Shown: positions 43,831 through 53,741 of the stretch, piece by piece
How the letters are laid out: each line of letters begins with the position of its first letter
Numbering within the stretch: position 1 is the first letter of the stretch
NCBI GenBank assembly: GCA_030544215.1
Contig: JARZZO010000001.1
Span: 40,761,670-40,825,669 of the forward strand
Direction: 5' to 3'
Length of the DNA stretch: 64,000 nt
Origin: Zantedeschia hybrid cultivar
Taxonomy: Eukaryota > Streptophyta > Magnoliopsida > Alismatales > Araceae
Notes under the pieces: generated by a model
The model's database searches: none
Told to the model about the DNA's origin: nothing
Seen by the model: the letters and a program-made list of their open reading frames with translations, nothing else
Program-made: the position numbers and the translations under genes

Positions 43831-43923
43831 ACTTTTTTGGCGATCACGATGGATGTAAGGAGGAGGAAGAGGAGGTTGTTGAGTAACAACAGAGGGAGCC
43901 ACAGGGTTCGGCTCAGCAGGCTA

Positions 43924-44307
43924 TATGGGTGCCTTTCCCTTCAGAATAGACTGGATCGCCTCGAACTGCTGAGGGTCCAGTTGGGAGGCAAGAACTCCCA
44001 AAGCGTTGACGAGATCCGAAGGATCAGAGGATGAGGGATCATTCTGATTCATGTCCCCCTCAAGATTGGGATTAGGAATCGCATATTCATGCGGGGGAAG
44101 ATCAGGATATCGATCATGGGGATGAAAGAGAGGTGTCCGGACATTCCCATCTTGTCGATAGGAAATGGGGACAGAATTACGGGAGGCATCAGCATCTCTC
44201 CCGTTCTCATAGTTGTAGTCCGAATCGCGAGGGGCATTAGCATCTCCTTCGTAGTTGATGATGGCGTCTTGAGCCATACTCAAGTCCCTGCCTGATCGCA
44301 GCAGCAT
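43924..44307 (-). pseudogene. gag: Truncated gag in the palindromic element
   Basis: Starts MLLRSGRDLSMAQDA, matching A gag (MLLRSGRDLSMASDA), and continues DLVNALGVLASQLDPQQFEA then IQSILKGKAPI before a TAG. Gag homology goes on out of the open frame to about 43852, where it runs directly into inverted primer-site sequence. Only the N-terminal 15-20% of gag is present; the capsid domain and all of pol are missing, so it encodes no replication function. Confidence 0.85.
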
Positions 44308-45298
44308 GATGTTAGATTCTTTTTTCAAAGATTTGACAAACAAGTTGCACAGAGATTAATCAATCAAGTGGATGCTTAACGTGATTTTGAGATTCCTTGT
44401 TGAGTTATTTGGATTTACCACAAATTCGCTCAGGGAAAGGATCCTAGTTTCAGTTCAATATCCACCGTTATTCTCTACGGCTTTCTCTCACAACGCTTTA
44501 TGGAATCTAACCGGGACTTCAACTGGTACAACCAGCCCGATGATCAAGGATGAGTACCTTGATTTTGGGGACTTATGGAGGTCTTAACGTCAACTTCTCT
44601 AGTCTGATCAAGGGACCAACCCAATCAGAGAGAGTTGCTGACGTCAAGTAAGGTGTTCCTAAGAAAATGAGGGTATTCGCCTCAATACGTATGTCCTATG
44701 GCCTGGATGGCCTCTAATGCTCAATAATAATGGGTAGTAGCACACAAGTCACAAAAATCTGGGAACTGAAAATTAACTAAGAAACTGCTTGAATAGCGTC
44801 GAGTATAGTCGACGCTATTCAAACAAAATCTTAATTTTTTTTTCGCAGAAACTCAGATGCAGACAGCAGAGAGGAAATGACTAAAAGGCGTCTAGGTGTA
44901 TTGACGCGGTTTAAAACGCGTCAGTGCTCCTAGACGCTTTTCAAGTCGCAGAAACAGTTTTGCAGGAGGATTTTCTGGGTTGAATCCTCCTCAAAAGCAG
45001 TAAATAATCAACTCATGCAGATTTTTTTAGTTCTAGATTTTAACATGATGATTTTACTAACTAAACAACCAAGATGCCAATCAATCACACAGCATTTTCA
45101 TTACAGAAACAGCTTTTTCAATTAATCAACGGGAAAGGTAAGATCTTGCCACAGGGGTGTGCACGTGGTGCACGAGGGAAATTAACTAAACTAAAACACT
45201 CACCAATTGGTGAGGACGTGTCGAGAGACACAAGTGGTGCACCGTGGGTGCCCGATTGATGATAGCAAGAACAAAAGAATTAAAAGATGGCGAGACCA
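44308..45298 (-). other. Leader of the palindromic element
   Basis: Antisense to the plus strand; homologous to the A leader. It contains a perfect 14-bp hairpin at 44789-44822 (arms TTGAATAGCGTCGA and TCGACGCTATTCAA, loop GTATAG) and two more palindromes in 44880-44945. Confidence 0.75.
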
Positions 45299-45324
45299 AG
45301 TCCCACCGTGATCGCCAAAAAAGC

Positions 45325-46654
45325 TGTGAGTGCTTAAAATGATCGTGTGATTAACATGAAAAATCTATATTGTTTAGTGCAAAATAAACCTATTGAAAAA
45401 ACAGAAACTGCGTGAAGTGATCGCCAGAAACTTTTGACTTAAAAGTTCCAAAAGAAAGTTTTTGATCGCCTACATGTTTAAGCGCTGAAGATATTAAGCT
45501 CTTGATTCCCCTCCTTCAGCCGGCTGAAGAAAGAGAGCCCTTCTCGTTCTTTGTTCTTGCTGTTGAATTTGAAGTTGAGAATTTGAGGATCGTCCAGAGA
45601 TTCTTGTAACTTTGTGCTTGATTTACTCCTTTTGATTCTCCTTTTTGCTCCGTTAAGAAAAATGGAAAGAGAAATGAAGAAACAATGATGAGAACTTTAA
45701 GCAAGAATAGTATCTATTCTAATCATGATGTTAAACATGCAATTAAACAACAAACTTACTTGTTGAGTGGCTTTTGAAACCCCTTAATCAAATAGGTTTT
45801 GGAAAGAATGATGTTGTGGTGTGTGTTGCATGAAGTGATAATGAAGAATGTAGAACTAAATGAAATGAATGCAGAAAAATAAAGACTTATGCCCAATGGT
45901 TGAATTCTTGAATGGATGAAGAATCTTGAAAGGATGCCGACTTCTGGAAATGGCAGTGCTTCGGCGTTCCGACGTTATTGCTTCGATCTTCAATTCACTA
46001 TTGCTCAATGATAATCAACTCGAGATTACGCTTAACCTTTTTAACTCTTCAAGATGTAAGGTATTTATAGGCTTCTTCTGCGTCCGCGGATTTACATGGA
46101 AAAATCTAGGATTTATCCATCTTAACCGACAGATAAATACTGATTAATTCATCTTTATCTGTAATTATCTAAAACGTGTCCACATTTGCTGACGCCTTTC
46201 AGATTAATTAAGATAAGGATAAACATCTGGAAAAACTTATCTTTATCTGTATTAGCTAAAACGCGTCTACATGTAAAGACGTCTTTTACACTAATTAAGA
46301 TAAGGATAAACATCCGGAAGAGAAGTAGAAATAGCCTAGGAAACATAAAACGCGTCAATACTCACAGACGCCTTTTAGCTAATTAATCAATTGATTAAAA
46401 TTCAAATTTAAACGCTAAAATAAGAATAAAGTCTAAATGGCGTCCACATAGGTAGATGTCTTTTAAACTTCTTCATATTTTAACTGAAATTTGAATTAAA
46501 ATTAATTTGATTGATTAACTTAAACATGTCTGTTCGATCCGACACTTAAAAAGATCAATAAAAATTAACCAATGGTTAAATATCAGACCATTCTGAGGCA
46601 TTATTATATGATATGAAATTTACTCGAAATGACGTCAAAATTAGCGTGTCTACA
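45325..46654 (-). repeat. Right LTR arm of the palindromic element
   Basis: 1330 bp, near-identical inverse of 42498-43830. It carries the same palindromes (46150-46460), TATA (46062-46069), hairpin near 45525 and decamer at 45417-45426. The high identity indicates both arms were made in one reverse-transcription event or recently homogenised. Confidence 0.9.
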
Positions 46655-49600
46655 GTCCCCTCCTCCCCTGCGCGAGGGAGGGCCTCCGCCCTGTGGTACA
46701 GCCGTGGCGACTTGACAGGAGTTGGGAACTACTGTGTGATCGCCAGGAGCATTACTTTGAGGTCCTATGCTCCGCAGGATGATGAAGATGATCGCGTCTT
46801 GTTGAAGCGAGGGATAGTGTGTTCCTCTTCTCTGCCTCCGGCCGGCCGAAGGGGGAGAATTCGATTGTCCGCGTGCGAACTACAGTAAGAGCCCTTGAGA
46901 AGAAAAAAGACAATACAAAGTAAAGAAAATCCGATTAGAACTGTGATATGCAGAGTCTGTCCATGCAAACAAATAAAGAAACTAAAAATTGAAAGGGGAC
47001 GCACCGGATGGGTGTTTGGGGAGGGAAGGTGACAATATGTTATGGCCACGTACCTCCAGTTTTATGTTTGGAACCTCTGTAGTGAAGGGTGCTAGGTCAT
47101 TCTAACATGTACGCATGCAAATGGGGTGCTCGTGTGTGACAATAGTGAAAAGTAGATGTGTTGTGGTAGAAAGGGAAGGAGGAGAAAGAAAAGAAAAGAT
47201 TACGGGGTGAAGGAATGACAGGTGATGTAAAAGTGTAAAAAAAGAGAAGGTTAAGGAGACAAGCCCATTTAGAATGAGGAGGACTCCTCCTTGTTTCCTC
47301 GCCAACCTCCCGCCTCTGTCCGCCAGAACCTCCGCTGGAGCTTTCCTCTGAAAACTGCCAACCCAAAGCCTTCCAACCAAAGCCTCTTCAACCTCCAAAA
47401 TTCTAAACTCCCTTCCAAGAGGACCTAGAGGGTTTAAATAGAGGGGAAGAAAATAGGGGAAATCCATGGTCTAAATCCCCATTAATCCCTAAGGAGCCAA
47501 TAGGAAATGGGCAAGGGTCGGAGGTCGTGCACACGGCAGTCGGCAGGGTGGGGAGTGATCGAAGTAGTGGGTGGTAAAGGTCGTGAGTGGAGGAAAATCG
47601 TGGGAAGACGAAGTCAAGCTGAAAGTGGGAGTATGGATGGCCAATAATCTTGTCTTCCAGAAATTGGAAGGCCACCAAGTTGTCCTTCCGCGAAAAAGTG
47701 GAAGGCAGTAAAGCTGGCCTTTTAGAAATTGGAAGGCTACCAAGTTGGCCTTCCGCGAAAAGGTGGAAGGCAGCAAAGTTGGCCTTCCAAAAATTAGAAG
47801 GCCAGCAAGTTGGCCTCACGCGAAAAGGTGGAAGGCAGCAGAGTTGACCTTCCAAAAATTAGAAGGCCACCAAGTTGGCCTTCCGCGAAAAGGTGGAAGA
47901 CAGCAGAGCTGGCCTTCCAGAAAATGGGAGGAGCGGGTGTTAGTTAATGGGCTGGATTAAGTGGGGAAATGTGATGCGCTAAATGAGATGGGCTAAGATG
48001 GGTTTGATGGTGATGGGTTAATGGTGTTGGGGTTTATGACTAAAAAGGTGTCCAAAATCGAGTGTCTACAGACATGACTAAAAATTCAAGAATTATTATG
48101 AAGATATAATTTTAATATAAGTCGTTTACTAGTCAGAATCATGACATCTTTGGATAGGAACAGAACCTGCCCTATTTCTAGGTTCGGAGTACACAGGATA
48201 ACATGTTAGTAAAATAAGGATAATGTTCGGTAAAAATGTCCAAAAATAGTAAGATTAATGGAGCTAAAAAGATAATAAAAAGTTATAAAACTTTATATAA
48301 AATATTTTTTCGTAATTCAGACATTTAAGAGATTAAATTTAGAGGTTTTCAAATTAAGAAACAAAGGACGGCGGAAATTGAGTCCTACTTGCACTAGGAA
48401 AGCACTTTAACTTGTAGATTAAGCCATGTAGAGTTAGAGTTAAACTACAGCAAAGAAATGAGATGTTATTGATTGTCTTAGAAAGGTAAATAAGTATAAA
48501 TATAAAGTCTTAGGGCCATGCATAAGTCCCCTTACATGCAGCTCCAAGTTTAAAGTAAGAACATACTGTTCTTTGGATAGAAAGAGGGTGTTTTTTGGTT
48601 GATTCTTTTAAAAATTTGATTTTGATTAATGTTTTGTGTAATTGGAGATATAAAGGACGTGGAAAAGAGTTTAGAGAATGTAAAAAGAGATCCGAAGAGG
48701 AATAAACTATAGATAGATAGCAAGAAAACTATAGGAGAACCAAGAACCAATCTTTTTTCAAGAGGTAGTTAGATAACCATAAGCGTGATCTATTTTATAC
48801 TAAAAATTATATTGTTTTAAAAGTTTTCAAAAGCCTATAAATTAGTAAGAAGATTTATTTATATGTCTAATTCATGATCATCAAGTTTCATATTTTTAGA
48901 ATCTTATTTGTTATTTATTTCATGATTATTCTCTCAGCATATGTAATATGTCTATTTAATATGTTTTGTTTTCAACTATAATCACCTGAGTTACAGTATT
49001 TGCTCTCATTGATCCTATATCCATTTGGGCTAAAATTTAGATAAAAACTTATTTTAAATTTTATATTCATTATTAATAATTTTTATAATTTTTTGAATTT
49101 ATTTAATATTTATTTCATACTATTATTTTTAGACTATACAATCTATCGTGACAATTTTGAAATCCCAACTTGTAGATCTTCTATCTTACTCGATTCATGT
49201 TTAAATTATGCCAAACTTTGTGAAGATATTTGTAATATTGTATTTGATATTTCTGAAAAGTTTGAGAATTTTACGAGCCCGTTTGCTATTTATTGTTTCC
49301 ACTATTTAAAATTCTATTTAACTCTGATTTCCAAAATCAAAGTAAGAGTCCAAAATCATATCAAACCAATCCCGAAATTGCTAAAAATTTGTATACATTT
49401 GTCATATGATCTATTTGACATGTTAACCAATTTTGGAAGTTTTTTTAGTTTTTTTATATTATTTGGCCTATTTATTGGTTTTTTAGCTCTAAAAATTAGT
49501 TCTGATGACTGAAAAATATGTTTGTTATTCCGAAAATTATGAGAAAATTTTCTTGGCTATAGTTTCTATGCATAAACCTATTATGATTAGTTTTACTCTG

Positions 49601-50942
49601 ATTATCTATCTATATGAGCATGATGACTCTATAAGTAACTATTTTATATATAAAAATATGTATTTTGACTTTTATACATATTTATTACTTTATCCATTTA
49701 ATTTTCAGATCTATGATCATTATGAATTCTGTAAAAAATATATTTGTGTCATATTTGTTTGATATATGTTTGGACATTGCCATCTTAAGAAAATTGTGGT
49801 TGATTCCCTAAGAGTCCGTGGATGAGTTCTGCCCGTGGACCACAGAAAAATCCTGATAATTGTGAATTTGTGATCAGTTTTTCGGATGGGTCATGAAGCC
49901 TTAGCTATGCATGTGCCATGACCTTAGTATACTTGCGTATATGCTCTAATATTTGTTTGTTCAGCTCATTATCTGGTAGTTGGATGCATGTCTATTTGAT
50001 ATGATTAGATTTGATATGTTTGGCACATAATTATGAAACATAATTCACTATTTAAATTCATATGAATTCAACTTATGACTTGTTCAGTTCGTTCATTTTA
50101 TATCCCTTCTCAGTTATTCTTTGATCTTATTTATTCGTTTGAAAATCTATATTTGTTCTGATTAGATATCTTTTTGAAACTTATGAATTTGTTCTAACCA
50201 TATGATCTTTGACATTAATCTGATTTGATAAACTTTTATGCCATGATAATTTGCTTTATGTTCAGTTTAATATGTTCAGCTCAATACATGATATGTTCTG
50301 ATCATGGCTAGTAAATTTGTTTAGTAAGATAAGATCCAATCATGCCATATATATTATATTTTAATCGATCTATTCATACTATTAGAAAACATATTTAATT
50401 TAATAAATTTATATTTGACCATAGTTTGGTATCATGTTCTTATTTGATTATATGTAGAACTACGTAAAATCATGTTTAGTATAATTATATAATATGATTT
50501 GAAAAGTTACTATATGTTAAGTAATGTAGATGGTTTGAAGCCTACTGAATGGTGGACTCATAAATCCAACCAACTATTTTTTAAGAGAAACCAATTCAGG
50601 ATTTGCCTAGGTGGAGAATCAAGCACGTTGAATTTTTAGAAGAGCTTTTGGTTATCAAATTAATAGTTTGATTGTAGTAAGGGATGATGAGAGATTGATA
50701 TACTTTTCTTTGTTTGGTGAGATTGAGAATTTAGATACTAATTGATAGATAATGTAATTTGTGAACCTTACTATTGGCTATGTTCTTGATATTTTAGATT
50801 AATTGATGGTTGTGTCATTTATTTAAATCGTCTTATAGTTGTTTAGCTCCTATAGTTGTTTGTTATGATGAGATTCATTCTGAGATTATGCAGTGGGACT
50901 CCGAGTTAAAAAAATGAATCAGATCGAGGGCCTAACATGACC

Positions 50943-51306
50943 TATTTGGGGGACGCCCCCCAGACGCCACCACTTCGTGTAGCTCTTGCTCCCCTGCCGT
51001 TGCAAACTTCCCTACAATTGGCAATTCCTCTTCCTGCGTTGGACCGGGAGAACTTGATAGATGCCCGCCCCCCAGATAAGTCAGGACCTAGGTCCACACT
51101 TCCAACGGCACCCAATAGACCCTTTGACGGGGTTAGAGAGCCTTATGGTGAAGATGGCACCCCAATTACACCCTCAGGAGGGATGTCAACAGCTAGACGA
51201 GGATCTCTCGCCTGTGGCGCTTGACAGGAGGTGAATCCTCGGCCTCGATCAGCTCTCACTTCACCCTCGGAGGGGACCCCTGGTAGGGCTAGCCTTGGTA
51301 GGGCTT
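50943..51306 (-). pseudogene. C2 antisense ORF, middle segment
   Basis: Sequence of C2 between solo LTRs D and E2. Minus-strand frames are Arg/Gly/Ser-rich with stops. No domain recognised; it links the segments at 41304-41857 and 52868-53359. Confidence 0.45.
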
Positions 51307-51311
51307 GCGAT

Positions 51312-52862
51312 TGTTGGGTTCTCGCGTTTCTCCGGATCTCCCACGCAGCGGAAAATAAAAATAAAACGGAGATCCGTTCCCATTTCGAAAAATCTAAAAT
51401 CTTGATAATAGGATTATCGAATCTTACCGTGTGCGGATTCGAATCCGCAACCGTTCGGTTCCGTCGGTGTGACACCGCAAGCCGCGCAAGCACCTGGCCT
51501 CTAGTGGAGTCCACGCGATCCTCCTCGCGATGGATATCCTCACGCTCCTCGTTCTTCGCAGCCACCTAAGTCTCCGTCGTTCGCCGCAACGATCGCCACA
51601 ACGCGCGGATGATTTCTCGTCAAACGGGAGTCGGAGAAGCGGCGGAGCAGATCCGGGGATCTCAATTCTTTTGGGGCACTAGAGAGAGAGAGAAAGAGAG
51701 GAGGGGGCAGCTAGGGTTAGCAGCAGCTTGGCCTGCTCAGCCCGTTCGCTACATTTTATACTAACCGCGCGGTTTTTCATAAAAAACCCCGATTTATATA
51801 AAACCAACTTATTTATCCATCGCCTTGAGAATCATTTGCGTGTGACCCTCTAGGCCCAATAACTAGTCCGGTTAATGGCCCAATAAGTCTAGTGACTCCT
51901 CACTGGTCTGATTAATCAATTAATAATTCATATTCATTAATTAATCAACTGAATCAATGTTGCACATCGAATTCAGTCAGGCCTCCGATCACGTTGGGTG
52001 CCAAGCAACACCACGTGAACCCGGAAGGTATCGGGGTTAAGTAACCCACTCTTGGAACCTTTCTGTCAATAGTTACCGCGTGGATATAATCCTTCATTCG
52101 TACAATGCTCTCGAGTCAACTCAGGGTATGGGGTGCTGTCAAATAACCGGTCAACTCACTTAGATCGGATGTTGCCGAATAATATCAGAAAACTCTTTTC
52201 CCGATATCATCGTCCGCCCTGGCCAGGGACTTCCGCGCATCCTTCCTAGAGCATTCTCTCTCTAAGTATCGAGAGCGAATGATTCCTTATTGACACTCAA
52301 TTCCCTTCGACGGTATTCCGCTGTACCCGATCCTTGGCTGTTTAGAATCCCGTGGTTAAAGATTCATAAACCAAGGTCAAAGCATAGAAGTCCACCGACA
52401 AGGTGTCCTTGGTGTCTCAGGTCCGAGGACCATCCACGCAACTACGACAATAGAATCAAGGTGGTTGACAATGAGGTACAATACCATCCAGCGATTCAGT
52501 CGGATCAATTTAGTGAACTTATTCTCTAATGAGCACCCATAGATTTACCTTGGTGTCACACACAAGTGACTATGAGATCAGTCACCCTCATCTTATGAGC
52601 AGGAGTAATCTGTACTAGTCTAACCGGACATCCGATGTCCTTTTCGGATATCCTCCGACTATGAACTATTAAGAATATGTATGTTTAAGTGATCAGTCTC
52701 ACTAGTATGATCTCATCATAATCTGATCACTATCATACATATTCACGGACTTCATTATGAGACGATAATACGAATTTACACATAATGAAATATTGCCATT
52801 ATATTAATAAAATGAATGAGATTACAAAGTCATATTGGCTTGTAGGCCACCTAAGACTAACA
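51312..52862 (-). mobile_element. Solo LTR E2 (copia-type) in C2
   Basis: 1551 bp on the minus strand from TGTTAGTCTTAGG (52862) to GAGAACCCAACA (51312), with perfect TSD GCGAT on both sides. Homologous to E1 (12226-13798). Its ORFs are not conserved coding. Confidence 0.88.
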
Positions 52863-52867
52863 GCGAT

Positions 52868-53359
52868 GACCTTAAACGTATCGCCGCCATCTCCAGAAGG
52901 GTGTCAGACGGCGTCGATGGGGAGTTGCCGTGGGTAGAGGCGGCTCCCGCCCCCTAATGTTCTAGCTACAACAGTAGGTCCGCTGCCTAAGGAACTCACT
53001 CACCTAGTGGGGGTCGGCTCTTGCTAGCTCGAACTCCTGCCAGGCGGGACCACAATGGCATCCCCACCACCTTCACCGCTCCCACCTACCTCTATCAGGT
53101 CAACTAGTGGGCGCAACCCTCTCTTTAGTCGGCGCTGGGGGAGATGGTCTGCTTCCTCCACTTAGTTGTTGTTGGTCAAGGAGGCCTTTGACCTGTCCTC
53201 CCAAGCGCCACTGTCGTTAGTTGAAGACGTCTCTGCCTCCCCTTCCTTCCTGACGCCGCCACTTGCTACTGAAGACGGCCCCACTTCATACTCCTCCTCC
53301 TCAGGGCTCTTTTCTTTATCCCCTTCTACGGCCTCCCCTGCTGGTCCAGATGGAGGCGC
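52868..53359 (-). pseudogene. C2 antisense ORF, N-terminal segment
   Basis: The minus strand encodes an acidic, Ser/Pro/Gly-rich stretch (GDKEKSPEEEEYEVGPSS) with a stop. It is cut on the left of the ORF by E2 and on the right by copia G. It would be the N-terminal part of the antisense protein; function unknown. Confidence 0.45.
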
Positions 53360-53432
53360 TGAAGAAGTTAGGATGTCCTAAGCCAATCATGGACATAATT
53401 CCAATAATTCTTATTTAGCAATAAATGGTATT

Positions 53433-53436
<4 letters not shown>

Positions 53437-53500
<64 letters not shown>
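53437..53500. repeat. (AT)n microsatellite
   Basis: About 32 AT units within the copia G 5' LTR. The 3' LTR has only a short AT stretch at this point, so it expanded after insertion. Length is prone to sequencing error. Confidence 0.9.
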
Positions 53501-53503
<3 letters not shown>

Positions 53504-53741
53504 TTATGTTAGTTAGATGCATAATTACATACACACTCATAAGTGATATATATATATATATATGATGTCCGAGGACTTATGAAATGAGAGTTAAATCACA
53601 AGGAGTTGTGATAATGAGATTAACTCTCTATAAACATAAGTCCTAAACTGTTCTCAATCATAGAATGCTCGAATCGGACATCGAGCATTCGGACACACTG
53701 ATACATGTTGTGTCTGCTCATGTGAAGAAAGTGGTTGGTCT

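Larger units (their letters stand above)
42498..46654. mobile_element. Palindromic element with inverted LTRs
   Basis: 4157 bp. The left end is TGTAGACACGC and the right end its inverse GCGTGTCTACA, so both outer termini are U3 ends. Perfect TSD GTCCC (42493-42497, 46655-46659). Order on the plus strand: LTR (+) 42498-43830, primer-site sequence 43838-43851, antisense partial gag 43852-44307, antisense leader, primer site (45316-45299, minus), LTR (-) 45325-46654. The TSD shows it was integrated in this form rather than rearranged afterwards. Confidence 0.92.
42477..48070 (-). mobile_element. Solo LTR B' (family B relative) inside D
   Basis: Reading the minus strand from 48070: TGTAGACACTCGATTTTGGAC, matching the start of the B LTR; it ends at 42477 with GTTTCGAGCATCCACA, the counterpart of the B LTR end. 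TSD GACAT on both sides (42472-42476, 48071-48075). Without its guest it is 1432 bp. It holds a diverged GAAGGCC/GGCCTTC array (47650-47925), a GCCGGCC hairpin near 46842, the donor-like GGTGCGT near 47000 and TGGCGATCAC near 46745. Confidence 0.88.
41863..50937 (+). mobile_element. Solo LTR D (about 3.5 kb) holding B' and the palindromic element
   Basis: TGTTATACCCTGCAC to GGGCCTAACA with perfect TSD TGACC (41858-41862, 50938-50942). After removing B' and its TSD it is 3476 bp. It is very AT-rich (48800-50900), with ORFs at 49093-49762 that are composition artefacts. No palindromes of the CGTC type were seen in it. The large size and TGTTATACCC start suggest a chromovirus-type LTR, but that is a guess. 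Confidence 0.8.
7020..53359 (+). mobile_element. Element C2: gag-protease gypsy element, host of most insertions
   Basis: A composite span. C2's own pieces are LTR 7020-7254 and 35137-35623, primer site 35629-35648, gag 35652-36268 and 38436-39500, retropepsin 39669-40181, tandem repeats 40413-40655 and a split antisense ORF (41304-41857, 50943-51306, 52868-53359). Between them sit A, F1, D and E2; copia G cuts it at 53360, so its 3' end is outside the window. No RT, RNase H or integrase follows the protease, so it looks non-autonomous. The Tat-type assignment comes from the protease context and the antisense ORF. Confidence 0.7.

Noticed and set aside
42498..46654. Two independent solo LTRs inserted in opposite directions
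   Set aside because: One TSD pair flanks the whole unit; inner LTR ends lack TSDs and adjoin primer site, leader and gag in order.
49093..49762. Phe/Ile/Tyr-rich ORFs in solo LTR D
   Set aside because: Composition artefacts of very AT-rich LTR sequence, with no recognisable domain.
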